Below, piece after piece: positions 33,139 to 44,889 of a stretch of 64,000 nucleotides of DNA. A program made the translations under genes and the position numbers. The stretch lies in contig MNCI01004850.1 in assembly GCA_015680685.1 (NCBI GenBank), positions 97,294 to 161,293 on the forward strand, written 5' to 3'. How positions within the stretch are numbered: the first letter of the stretch is position 1; each line of letters begins with the position of its first letter. The notes below the pieces were generated by a model. That model was not told the DNA's origin and searched no databases. It saw nothing but the letters and a program-made list of their open reading frames with translations. The DNA is from Gnetum montanum. Taxonomy: Eukaryota > Streptophyta > Gnetopsida > Gnetales > Gnetaceae.

Positions 33139-33946
33139 TGATGAGTGGCGAGGTACCCCTACACTCAACCATATAAATACGAGCATTTCATGTGTGATCC
33201 AGTCGAACTCTAAGGACTAAGTGCTTATGCGCCTTAATGGAACACTCAGGGTTAATCAATCATTTTCTTCCCAAACTTACTTGTATTTTCATGGTTGTAT
33301 GGTTAAGTAAGCTTGAGGTATATGATTTTTATAGCTTTTTGTCTTTTTATGTCTTCTACTAATAAAGGAAAGGGAGAGAGAGCTAAGTGACTAGCTTACA
33401 TTAACTATTCCTTAACTAAGTTCTAAATGTTCCTAACACCAGCATCTATTTCCACTTACCATACACATCCTAAACTAGTGCAACGCTACTAGGATTACCA
33501 AACGCTAATCGTTATTGGGTTACCAAGCACTACACGCATGCTCGAAGCAATCGTATTGAGTGTATTTAACTAAGGGGGTTGAAGGTTGAGAAAGATATTA
33601 CTCAACTAGAAAAGCATTTAAATAATCATTAATTACTATTTAGCTTAATTTGTATGTTGCAAGGTTTATCATAAAGTTCGTCTTTATTGCCGTACACAAA
33701 TGTGTGCTCAGGTACAAATTGCTCGAATAAAGATCCGTTCACTCTATGACTTCTACTATGGGCACACAGAAATTATTCTAACTTTGGAATGACTAAACTA
33801 CAAGAATTTGGCGAAGGGTCAAAGTTTAACTATGTGGAACCAAGGGTGTCGCTTCTTATTTATAGAAGATGAGGTAGGACACGATATTGTGTATGCGATA
33901 TCACATGGTGGATGCAATATCGCGTACGTGATATCGCGGCTCATCA
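33139..33946 (-). repeat. 3' LTR of element B
   Basis: TGATGAGTGG...GGCTCATCA, 808 bases, followed on the plus strand by TACCCCCATGACTGAATG, the complement of the PPT. Four GATATC-type units at 33890-33940. Confidence 0.92.
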
Positions 33947-35738
33947 TACCCCCATGACTGAATGAAAACTCGTCCTCGAGTTTCTTACAAAATATTGGGA
34001 AGGTATGGGATTATTGACTTAAATGAAAACTAATGGTGAATGGGATGACATGTGAACAGATGAATCATTACAATACATGAAAATATTAGTGTTCATGACT
34101 ACAAGAATGAACACTATACACAAATGACATCTAGCCTTAATTGGCAGCTGAGAAAGAAGAGAGAGAGAGAAAAGAAGAAGACATGTTGCTGTCGACACCA
34201 AGATTACACCTTCCATTGTCCATCCATAACTGCGCCATCAATCTTGTTCCTTGCACAACTATTCTAGCACCAGTCCATGCTGAGTGTTTCCTCCAGGTCT
34301 AGTCCATTGCTGTATGATTGCCATCTCCACACACAACACAGTCACATATGAGCAAGGATAAGTAAATCACAATACGGTTGATACCTTGCCTCAGTGTAAG
34401 GTCCATTAGTTGAATTTTGATATGGCTAATACAGATTCTAGAGATATAACACTGGTGACTACCCAAGGTGTAGGGGTTAGGAAAATTGAAAAATTTTGAC
34501 CAGGGCCCCCATGACTAAGAGCAATCCTCTGGTAGCAATAAATTGAAAAAAGATAAGGAATAAGAAAGATGGAGAAAAAAGAAACAACGAAAATGTTGAT
34601 AAAATGGATGTTAGAGATAATGAACAAAACAAATGTTGATTGCGGGAATGTTTAAGGGAAAGAAGTTAACTAATGCACCAGATAGGAATGCCAGTGGGTC
34701 CTCCCTAAAGCAGGCTCATACCCTTTATGCCTTGACAAACCCACATTCAAAGAGTCCATAGGCTCTAAAAAAGTCATTTGGGAGCAAGAGTTAAAAACTT
34801 AACCCCAAGAATTCACCAAAGAGAAAACAATGCATCAACCAAAATATAGACTACTGATACAATCGACAATGAGGTGGAGAATGGAGATAGAATGATGAGG
34901 AGAAGAGAATGGAATGGAGTCCCAAGAACAAGGTGGTGTATAACCCCTTGTGTATGTATGGTTAATGTGACTGAGTAGATCCCATTCCAAATCTAGCCTC
35001 AAACAATCCACATCCAGTGACTTTGCATTAATACACTTGGCCAATCCATCCACTTGAAGCAACAAGAATGCTTCCGCTAAAGAGTCACCACCATTATGAG
35101 GAAACGAGAAAGGAAAAAGTAGGAAGCGAGAGAGGGCCTTAGTTAGAGGGAACATGTTTGTTTAATTCCATAACTAGTGCTTGTATCCCAAATGATTATT
35201 TTTTCTAAGGGGTGTGCTTTGAATTCTCACTTTTCTCTTTTTGTTTTTTTGCATGAGAACCACACCATGCAAAGACTTATTTTTATTGGCTCAACTTCCA
35301 AATAATGGAGCAATGTTGAAATGGTAAGGAAAAATCAAGAAGAAAACATCCAAGCACCTAAGAGAATAGCTAGCACAAATGCATCAATTCCCTTTGAAGT
35401 CACACCCTTTTTAGTCCTTGAGTCCTTCCTTAGTTTGAGAAATGCCCAATCACCAATTTGTTAATAGTTTTATTATTAAAGAAAGGGACTGTACAATTCC
35501 AAGTCAAGAGAGACCATAGAAATTCATGAATGCATGGACGACGTGAACTCATTGCCTATTATATCAAAAGAACCATACCTTAGTATCAACATTATAACTC
35601 AAAGGTAAAAACCAAACATTAGCAAAGGTATCAACCTGAATCTAGAAGAGCTTTGCATGGCTCATTCTCAGCAATTTGGAGATAGATTAGAGGGCTTCCA
35701 GGATCAGAGAATTTCCTGGGAAGGTGGCCAACTTTAAT

Positions 35739-38279
35739 CTAGTCAGTAACGACATGTGTTAACATAACCGTATGCGTTGAGTTCAATGTTTGGTTCGAAG
35801 GGAGCTCTGAAGCTTTATTTGATGGGAAGGCATTTAGAGGTTCAACCGCTTGTGGTTGTAAGGGCTTGGTTGGACTGTTGGTTCTGAAGAAAGGTTTTTT
35901 CTTCATACAATTGTTAGAACCAACAGAGGGTTGAGGATTCATAGCTCTTGCGGCATTACGTTGCTGTGGTTGAGTAGGGAGTTCCCCTTGCATTGCTGAA
36001 GTAGGTGGTAATGGAGCTATTGGTGTGAGAGCTACGGATGGATTTGAAGGATGGTATGTTTATGGGTTATCTTCCCTAGGAGAAGGAGTTCTATAATACT
36101 CATGGGCTTGGTAGTGATGTTGTGATGTAACATGACTAACAGAGTCATGTGGAGAGATTGGATGATGCACGTAGTAGCCATATGGGTCAGGTTGCCAGTA
36201 GGGGTATTGTTGCCTTGGTGGTGGCATCCCCCATGACTATGGGAATTGCCACTATTGATGTTGCTCAACGGGTTGTGTTGGAGTTCCACTTGGATAGTAT
36301 GTTGAAGATTGGTGGAACTGCCTTGGGTTACCTTGGGGATAAGGTAACCGTCAGGGTGTCTACCGTTTATTTAGTCATGGGTTGAGTGCATACACCCTAG
36401 ACTCTTGTATATGTGAGATCACTAGGCAACATCCCTTAGGATGGTCATATTAGCATATCTCGCATCCACCATCAGTGTTTGTATCCAAATCCACAACCTC
36501 TTCTGTGATGGCCATTTTACCCTTACCCTTGTTACGTGCATTGTCCACTTCTCTTTTTTTCTTTTTGTTGCGGTCACTACCTCGCTCTTTAGAATCCTCT
36601 ACAATTTTAAGAACAATTTCAAACCTACTATCCAGGGAATCCCACATTTGGTCTACCTTTGCCGATACTTCTGTTGTTAACTTTTGGAGAGGCAAAGTTT
36701 TCCTATTCACCATCTCTTCGAGTGGTGACTTTTCTTCCTCCTCATAAAATCTCACTTCCCTTTTTTGGAGGGAAGGATCTCAGTTGTATTCTTCCGTACT
36801 TTCTTTCTTTCATAGCTCACCTTCTTCTTTAGCTACTTACTCTAGCAATCTATGAATTTGATGAGACCTAAGCTCTGATAACCTTCCTTGGGCATACGTC
36901 CCAAGTGTTCTTCTTGTTTCATGTCTAAGTCCATCCATGAGATGGCGTAGTTGATCCCGCTACGAATAACCATGGCCAGGGCAACGATGTAACAGTGCGT
37001 AATAGCAGCCCATGGTAGCATCCAAGGGTTCATGATTTCCTTGCTTCCATCCTTGGATTTGCTTCCATAGGTTAGACACTCAGGAGTACATTTGGTACTT
37101 ATCATTGAATAGTTCTAACATTGTACTCCACCTCCAAATGGATTCCGGTTCTAAGGACTGGTACTAGCTTTCAGCTTCTTTCACTAGTATCCTTGGGAAC
37201 AACTTCAGTTTTTGCCATTCATTTTCTATGTTTTGCAAGGCACATGCATCGTGGAATGCTTGTAAATGATTTTGAGGATCATCGTTGTATCCCCCTTCAA
37301 ATTGTGGGATGTTGTTCATGTCTAACCTCTTGATCCTACTATCCTTTTGGTGCCTTGTTGGAACTCTTACGGCCTCCGTTATATCTAGCATGCTTGTAGT
37401 TACAAGTAGGGGTTCTTCATGATCATCTCGTTCATAGTGTCTATGGTGTCTACGCAGTTCCCTACTCTCCCTTCTTCGATGCCTTGATTCCTTAGAGTGC
37501 CCTCGGCCTCATTCTCGACTATCTCGTCGATGTTTTTCACTTTGTTTTCCCTTATCCTCACGATTGGTTTTCCTATGACTACGTTCGAACATTGAAGGAG
37601 AGGGTGAAGGTGATGATGAAGGTGAAGAAGAAGGAGAACCATCACCATGATGATGTTTTCTACCTTCTCTTTGGTGGTCTCAGCCACGATCGTGATCACA
37701 ATCAGAATGTTTGCCCTTATTGTGTGTTTGTGTTCCTTTGTTGAACACTTTGTGTTCATGGGTATCAGAACCAGGGTTGTGAATAGTAGAGTGGAGGTTC
37801 TAATACACTACCTCTTGACCATTGTCAGGAGGAGGAACATCATTTTGTGGAGAACCTGTTGGAGCGGGTTCATTGTCCTCAATTTCGCTCAAAACGTGGC
37901 GAGCATCATGGGGCCATTTACCCTTCAAGGATGTGTGGTATCTCTCCTATCTCAAGTCCCTTTGACGTTGCGCTTCTGTGGGATGATAGTCCCTTGTGTC
38001 ATGATCGCATGCAACGTTTTTTGTGTATAAAAGCGGCATGCCTATTCGTGAGAGAGCACGAAGGAGCATGTTGGGGACTGATCAGTTTGGAGGCAACACT
38101 ATGTTACCCTCCAAGTCTTTCCAACACATTTGTTCATCTTGGTGGAGAATAAAGGTGAAATCGGGTACCACATGAAAATGTTGAGGAACTGGTGGATTCT
38201 GGTTATGTGTATTATGCCGCCAACTGCCTCTTGTGTTAGTCCTACGTAGTGAAGTGCTCTTATGAGAAGAAGAAGACAT
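35739..38279 (-). pseudogene. gag of element B
   Basis: ATG at 38279 opens MSSSSHKSTSLRRTNTRGSW, then VPDFTFILHQDEQMCWKDLE. Capsid-like region 37164-37391 has KRLDMNNIPQFEGGYNDDPQ and NHLQAFHDACALQNIENEW. A charged helical region lies at 36450-36755. At about 36430-36460 a knuckle reads GGCEIC, a stop, then YDHPKGCC. The linker is 35739-35993 (QGELPTQPQQRNAARA). Frames are broken in several places. Confidence 0.82.
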
Positions 38280-38405
38280 TTTTGTCTTGTTTGGTGTGCG
38301 ATGTACCGTTGTCTTGTCCTTCTTTGATTAATCCTAAGGGTTCGTTCTAGCGTTCCAATGATATGAATGATTTCCTATGTTCTACATAGCGCACACACAA
38401 CTAAG

Positions 38406-38424
38406 TCCTCAGCAACGGTGCCAA
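38406..38424 (-). promoter_or_regulatory. Primer-binding site of element B
   Basis: Minus-strand TTGGCACCGTTGCTGAGGA abuts the 5' LTR. Confidence 0.78.
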
Positions 38425-39185
38425 TGATGAGTGGCGAGGTATCCCTACACTCAACCATACGAATACGAGTGTTTCATACGCGATCTGGTTGAACTCCAAG
38501 GACTAAGTGCTTATGCACCTTAATGGAACACTCAAGGTTAATCAATCATTATCTTCCCAAACTTACTTGTATTGTCATGATTGTATGGTTAAGTAAGCTT
38601 GACGTATATGATTTTTATAGTTTTTTGTCTTTTTATGTCTTCTACTAATAAAGGAAAGGGAGAGAGAGCTAAGTGACTAGCTTACATTAACTATTCCTTA
38701 ACTAAGTTCTAAATTTTCCTAACACCAGTATCCGTTCCCACTTGTCGTACACATCCTGAACCAGTGCAACGCTACTAGGATTACCAAAAGCTAATCGTTA
38801 CTGGGTTACCAAGTGCTACACGGATGCTCGAAGCAGTCGTACTGAGTGTATTTAACTAAGGGGGTTGAAGGTTGAGAAAGATATTAATCAACTAGAAAAG
38901 CATTTAAACAATCATTAATTACTATTTAGCTTAATTTGTATGCTGCAAGGTTTATCATAAAGTTTGTCTTTATTGCCATACACAAATGTGTGCTCAGGTA
39001 CAAATTGCTCAAATAAAGATCCGTTCACTCTATGACTCCTACTACGGGCACACAGAAATTATTCTAACTTTAGAATGACTAAATTGCAAGAATCTGGCTA
39101 AGGGTCTAAGTTTAACTTTGTGGAACCAAGGGTGCCGCCTCTTATTTATAGAAGATAAGGTAGGACGTGATATTGTGGCTCATCA
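38425..39185 (-). repeat. 5' LTR of element B
   Basis: 761 bases; the partner at 33139-33946 is 47 bases longer, mainly because this copy has only one GATATT-type unit before the end (39165-39180). Confidence 0.92.
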
Positions 39186-39790
39186 ATGACCCTACTTCTC
39201 CCTCATCCTCTACTGCATCATTTGAGAGCCCTTTAAATCAAATGCCTTCCAAAGTGCATACTTTCATGTTGACCTATGCAGTCATCAATTGGATAAAGGA
39301 TGGCCACCTTCCCAAGAAAAGATATGATTCTAGTTGTCCCCTAATTGATTTGCAAATCATTGGGAATGAGCCTTGCAAGACTCTTCTAGACTTAGGTTTT
39401 GGTTTGAATTTGATCTCTCATAAAATGTACAAAGCTTGGAACCTGCCTCCTCTCAAGAAGAGCAACATTTATCTTGTGTTGGTAGATCAGTCCATCACTA
39501 TTTCCTTGGGATTGGTGGAGGACATTGTGGTCACCATCTATGGATGGTCCTATCTTGTTGACTTCTTGGTGATTTGTGTAGACAATTGCAAGAAGGAATT
39601 TTCAATCATCATGGGAAGGGCTTGGTTGAGCACAATAAATGCATGGCTGGGAATCAAAGGCCTCTCCTTGGAAATTTCCAAGGAAAATGATTTTAGAAAG
39701 ATCAAGAGGAAGCATGTTCCATGCATCATGTCTAGTGACATAAGGTGCAACTGTATGTAGAAATTATGGATCATGAAAAGCACATCAATC
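39186..39790 (+). pseudogene. Protease of element O
   Basis: A retropepsin-like aspartic protease remnant, open for 197 codons from 39167. CKTLLDLGFGLNLISHKMY carries the active-site region (Asp-Leu-Gly instead of Asp-Ser/Thr-Gly, as is common in Athila/Tat), followed by the flap-side strand block and IIMGRAWLSTINAWLGIKGL. It ends in stops before RT. The first 5 bases, ATGAC, are the target duplication of B. Confidence 0.8.
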
Positions 39791-40079
39791 ATAGCATGTA
39801 AATAGTGTGCTAATGTGACAATAATTCAAAGGTGCTTGTACATAGTAGCCACAAAATAGGAGGATACCCAATGGTTGATAGTTGATGTTGATAGTAGCTC
39901 AACTCTCTACATGGAATAAACTAAGAGCCTTATGATGGCCTACATTGAAGGCATGGATGATATGGATCAAATCCATTACCAACTCTCTGATGAACCTAAT
40001 GGCATCAATTGGGGAGAGTTGTAGATCACTGAAAGTTTCAAATAGGAATCCATTATGTTGAAAACTCTATCATCTTGAA

Positions 40080-40770
40080 TGGAATATGCTTTTTTGAAAA
40101 ATGGTAAGTAAGTTATTATCAATGCCAACATTACTCCCATACAGAAAAAGAAGTTGTTGGAGGTGGTCAACAAATGGCCAATAGTCTTTTCTTGGTTATA
40201 TCCTGAACTCACTAGAATTGATCCTAGGATATGCCAGCATTGCATCTACATGGATTCTTCCATTAAGCCAAAGAGGTAGCCGTAGTGGTGATTGAACCCC
40301 AAATTGAAGCAGATCATGAAAGAGGAAATTGAACAACTCCTCAAGGTGGGGCTCATCTATCCCATTATGAATAACAAGTGGGTTAGCCTAATTGTGATAG
40401 GGCCAAATAAAGATGGCAAATGGAGGGTTTTCATCAATTTTAGACTATGGAATATGGCAACATACAAAGATCACTTTTTGTTGCCATTTGTAGACTAGGT
40501 GTTGAACATCATTTTTGGGCATTACTACTATATCTTTCTAGATGGTTATAGTGGCTATAACCACATTCAAATCACACTAGAAGATCAAGCCAAAACAACA
40601 TTCACAAGTCGTTGGGGGGCTTTTGCATACAGAAAGATGCCATTTGGCCTATGCAATGCCCCTACTACATTCCAATGCCTTGTCCTGAGCATCTTCCAAT
40701 AGCAAATTGGTAGTGAGGTGGAAGTATTCATAGATGACTTCTTTTACCTATGGAGCTACATTTGAGCAAG
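40080..40770 (+). pseudogene. Reverse transcriptase of element O
   Basis: Blocks in order: VGLIYPIMNNKWVSLIVIGP, NKDGKWRVFINFRLWN, then YIFLDGYSGYNHIQITLED (catalytic Asp of FLDGYSG), TFTSRWGAFAYRKMPFGLCN, APTTFQ, and VEVFIDDFF (the two catalytic Asp). Stops at 40496 and near 40700 break the frame. This is a Ty3/Gypsy-type RT. Confidence 0.88.
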
Positions 40771-41139
40771 CCCTAGACCAACTTGAGTAAGTGCTAAAAA
40801 GGTGTGTGGAGACAAATCTTAGACTCAACTAGTAGAAAAACCACTTAATGATTTAGGAAGGCATTGTGTTGGGGCAAAAAATTTTAAAAAAGGGGGATCG
40901 AGGTAGATCTTTAAAAAATAAGGATCATTTAGGAAATTACTAGATAGCTAGAAATAATTAAATATGTGAGGTCACTCTTTGGACACACTGGCTACTACCG
41001 ATAATTCATTGAGACTTTCTCTAAGATTACTAAATCATTAGTGGAGCTAACAAAGAAGGATGCTCCATTTTTCTAGACCAAGGAATGCAAATGTGCATTT
41101 TAGTAGCTCAAAGAAAAGCTTATGGAAACTTTAATTCTA

Positions 41140-41580
41140 TGAGCACTTGATTGGTCCTTCACATCATGATGGATGCTTCGAATTATGCCTTGGGAGTCAT
41201 GATTATGCAATTGGACAATAAAAAATGTCCTTACTATGTCCACTATGTGAGTAGAAGCATTGTGGGTGCATGACTAAACTACACCATAATAGAAAAAGAA
41301 TTATTGATAGTGGTGTTCTCCTTGGAGAAATTCAAGTACTATATGCTTGGATACAAGGTGTTCATGCACATAGACCGTAGTGAAATCTGATTCCTGATAA
41401 ATAAACCAACAGTGAGCCCCCATGTCATACGGTGACTGGTGATCTTGCAAGAATTCGATCTTACAATGGTAGATTGAAAGAGAATTAAGAATGTGGTTGG
41501 TGCCCACTTGTCTCAGTTGAGATGGGATAACAAAGAGGTGGAGAGCCCACTGTCAGATTAGTTTCCTAATGAACTCCTCC
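41140..41580 (+). pseudogene. RNase H of element O
   Basis: Downstream of RT and in order, with stops: VIMDASNYALGVMIMQLDNK (first acidic residue in MDAS), then YYVHYVSRSIVGA, NYTIIEKELLIVVFSLEKFK and YYMLGYKVFMHIDRSE. Matches Gypsy RNase H. Confidence 0.8.
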
Positions 41581-41729
41581 TTTTTGGGGCTATAATTAAA
41601 GAGATGCCTGTTGAACCCAACTGGTATGATGACATTCTCACATCCCTGCTCACTCAAAAGATGTCACAAGGGTGGGATAACAGGAAGAAACAATAGTTTC
41701 ATCACCACACAAAACACTTCATGGAAATT

Positions 41730-42830
41730 AATGGACATATTTACAAGGTGTATGTCGATGGCTTAGTTCGTTGGTGTGTATGTGATGTTGATCAATTGCA
41801 CATGCTTCAAGATGCTCATGAGGGTTCTTGTGGGGGCCATTATGCTAGGAGACACATGGTCACTAAGATCCTCATGGAAAGGTATTATTGTCCAACACTT
41901 ATTAGGGGTGCTCACCACTTCATCCGCTCTTATGAATGCTGCCAACGTGATGGTGGAATGACTACTCATATGAAGGGGCCTTAGTAGTGAATTCAATCAT
42001 TGGATCCCTTCGATATTTGGGGCATTAACTTCATGGGTCCCATCACATCCATGTAAAATGGAAAGGTATATATCATAGTCGCTATTTACTATTGTACAAA
42101 ATGGATGTAAGTTGTAGCCATTATTGATTGCATGTTTTCTATAGCTACTTAGTAGGTTTGGGATGTCATGTGCACTTATTTTTGATAATGGTACTCATTT
42201 TATAGGCACTACCTTTTGGAAGCTCATGCAACACTTGGGGGTTAAACATAAATTAACAACATCCTACGAGCCCCAAGCCAACGGTCAAGCAGAGGTTACA
42301 AATAGGAAAATCACAAAGATACTAATAAGAACCATTAGTAAATATAGGAGGGATTAGAGCATGAAACTTAATAATATCCTTTGGGCCTACTGCTCCACTT
42401 GGAAACTTCCTATTGGCTACTATACCTATGAGCTTGTGTATGGAAAGTTACCAATACTTCCAATCCAAACGGAGCTTTGTACACTATCGACAACTTGTGA
42501 TCTTAACCTTGACCTAAGTCTAGCACAAAAAGAAAGATTGATGAACCTTAATTTACTAAACGAGAATTGATTGGTAGCCCTATCATCTAACGAGTTGCAC
42601 AAGACATTTAATAAACAACAACATGACCTTGGAATATGGAAAGTGAAATTTCAACCAAGAGATAAGATCCTATATTGGAATCCTACACATGTTTCACAAA
42701 GAATTAAGTTCCAATCATTGTGGGAATGGCCTTATATTATCTATGAAACCTTTCCCTCTAGGACCATGTTAATATACAAACCTGAAAGCTTTAATAAAAG
42801 TTGTTGGTTAACATGCAACAAATAAAGCAT
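41730..42830 (+). pseudogene. Integrase of element O
   Basis: HHCC zinc-binding start: HEGSCGGHYARRHMVTKILM, then RYYCPTLI...CCQRD. Core: DPFDIWGINFMGPI (first Asp, near 42010), LIFDNGTHFIGTTFWKLMQH (second Asp, 42180) and SYEPQANGQAEVTNRKITKI (Glu, 42280). After it, FQPRDKILYWNP resembles the post-core domain. Several in-frame stops make it a pseudogene. Confidence 0.88.
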
Positions 42831-44889
42831 TTTCACAAACCTAAGAGAGCCAGTGACCAAAACACCTCAACAGATGGACATGCACACTTAAATTTTTTGG
42901 ATCTCCTTCTTCCAACTTAGTCATGAGGGAGATAGCCATCCATGCTAATTAATCAAAGTGGCTTCTTAGTTTTTTATTTTTTCACAGTTTTTGTTTTACA
43001 TTATCTTTAGTACATTCTTCTTTTTCTTAAATATTTTACAGTTTCTTTAATATTTTTACTTTGGTTGGTTTGGGTTTTTCTAATGATTTTCTTATGTTTT
43101 TGTTTTGTTTTTATTTAGTGTCTCCATGACTAAGTGCAACTGTAGTTGTTGATTGATGGTGATTTGTATTATAATGTTACTTGATTGCTAATTTCTGAAT
43201 TCTATCTTTGAATTTTGGTATTAATAACTAAGAAATGGTTTCTTTTTCATGATAATAGGTACTGAGTCCACATCATCCACCCATCCACAAAACTCTATGA
43301 TGTTCCCTTATTTTGGAAATATGCGGTCCCTTCTTAAATGAAACTTTTAACAAATTTGTGACCTTGGTAGTTTTCAAACTTGGGAAAGATTAAATGGATA
43401 GATAAGGGTATGAATTCAAGGGGATTTGATGCTCCTTGTACTTGACTACCCTCTTGGGTGCATGAGTGTTTTCATGGATTTTTCACCATTCCACTATTAA
43501 CCAATAACAGGAAGCTAAAAGTCTTTGCATGGTGTGGTTCCCATAAAAAATAAACAAAAATAGAAAATGAAAAAAAAAACAACAACAATGGGAATTCAGA
43601 ACATACCCCTTAGATGAAATAATGGACTACAAGCATTGGTTATGGGATTAGAAAGATATGTTACCCATCCCTATAGGTCTCCTCTAGCTAAGGTCCATCT
43701 CACTTCCTACTTCTCTTTTAGGAATGGTGATTGATCTGTAGGGATATTCGTGTGCCTTGAGGGGGTGGATAGATCTTGGAGTGTTAATGCAAAGTCATTG
43801 AAAGTGGTTGGTTTTAATTTAGACTAAGGATGAATGTTATTGGGTCATATTAACCACGAAATCCACAAGGGACTTCATGTGACCATGATATGCGACTCCA
43901 TTCCACTTTTCACCTCATTCACCTATGCTTCCCATAACTCACCTCACTATCATTTTTCATGTTTTATTCAATGTCTTGGTTTGATGTGTCAAAATTCTTT
44001 GATAGTTTCTTTTGTGATTTGGTCCTTAATTGACTAAAATCATTAATCACCCATGGGGCCCATGGACTCCTTGGTTTGAGGACATGCAAGGGCATTAAGG
44101 GCATGAGCCTGCTATGGGGAGGACCCACTTGCACACATCTTGGTTCAACTAGCTAAATTTCTTATCCTTTAGGCATTTTTGCATTCAAATCTTTTGTGCT
44201 CCATGTCTGTTACACCCAATTATGTGCTCCTTCATAGCATTTCTCTATCATTCTCCCAATAAAATCTACTTTTTTGAGCATTATCGAGCTTTCTTCATGC
44301 ATTCCATCGTGTTCTAGGTTTCTTGGGCTTCCTTTGGACTTCAATTTAACATAGAAACTCTTTTATTTTTCCTCATTTTTCAAAGTGAAAAATTTTATCT
44401 TTCAACTACATCGATGGGTCACATCAATGCAGTTTGTCGCGTCGATGCTATCTATATACCACCCAACGCTTAGCAAATTTTTGTCATTTTCTTCAAATGC
44501 AAGAGGAGTTTTTACAATTTTTTAGAGCCAAAAACCTTCTAGAGTCCACATTTTTAACATTGTTTGTCCGATTACCCTTGTTCTTTAATCCTACAGCTAT
44601 CGGAGGTGAGCTCTATGTCATGGGGGCCACAAAGCTTAGGTTTTTGACAATTTTTTTTGAATTTTTTCTAACTCCCATAAGGTTTATTTAATAAAATAAT
44701 ATTAAAATCACTAATTTAAGAGAGTTAAACCTTTCCAATGAACTTTGGTAGATAGTAAAATGAAATAATAATAAAATAATATCAAAATAATCAAATTTTC
44801 CATGATCACAACTTAGCCAAGTATAACTCATCCAAGAGATAAGGTATCCAAATGTTATAAAGCTACACACCAAATGCTAATCCTTGATT
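42831..44889 (+). other. Post-integrase spacer of element O
   Basis: Long non-coding stretch between integrase and the coiled-coil ORF. The part up to about 44150 is shared in reverse with A (25600-26500) and B (34700-35600), including the word GCATGGTGTGGTTC. The 44270-44889 part is shared in reverse with 62530-63200 of element E. A U3-like cassette and TATA-like site lie at about 44405-44460. No convincing gene. Confidence 0.7.
44405..44460 (+). promoter_or_regulatory. Candidate internal promoter upstream of the coiled-coil ORF (O)
   Basis: Repeated and inverted words around ATCGATG/CATCAATGCA/TCGCGTCGATGC, then CTATATACC. The LTR of O has similar words at the start of U3 (ACATCAATGTG, TCGCGTTGATG), also followed by a TATA box. 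Inferred role: promoter for the downstream ORF. Confidence 0.4.

Larger units (their letters stand above)
33139..39185 (-). mobile_element. Gypsy element B, non-autonomous, inserted between gag and protease of O
   Basis: A complete minus-strand element of 6,047 bp with a perfect target duplication, ATGAC (33134-33138 and 39186-39190). 5' LTR 38425-39185, PBS 38406-38424, gag about 35739-38279, 3' LTR 33139-33946. Protease stops right after the active-site ALLDSG (about 35640), where sequence jumps to post-integrase spacer. No RT, integrase or coiled-coil ORF. Its deletion is larger than that of A. Confidence 0.92.
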
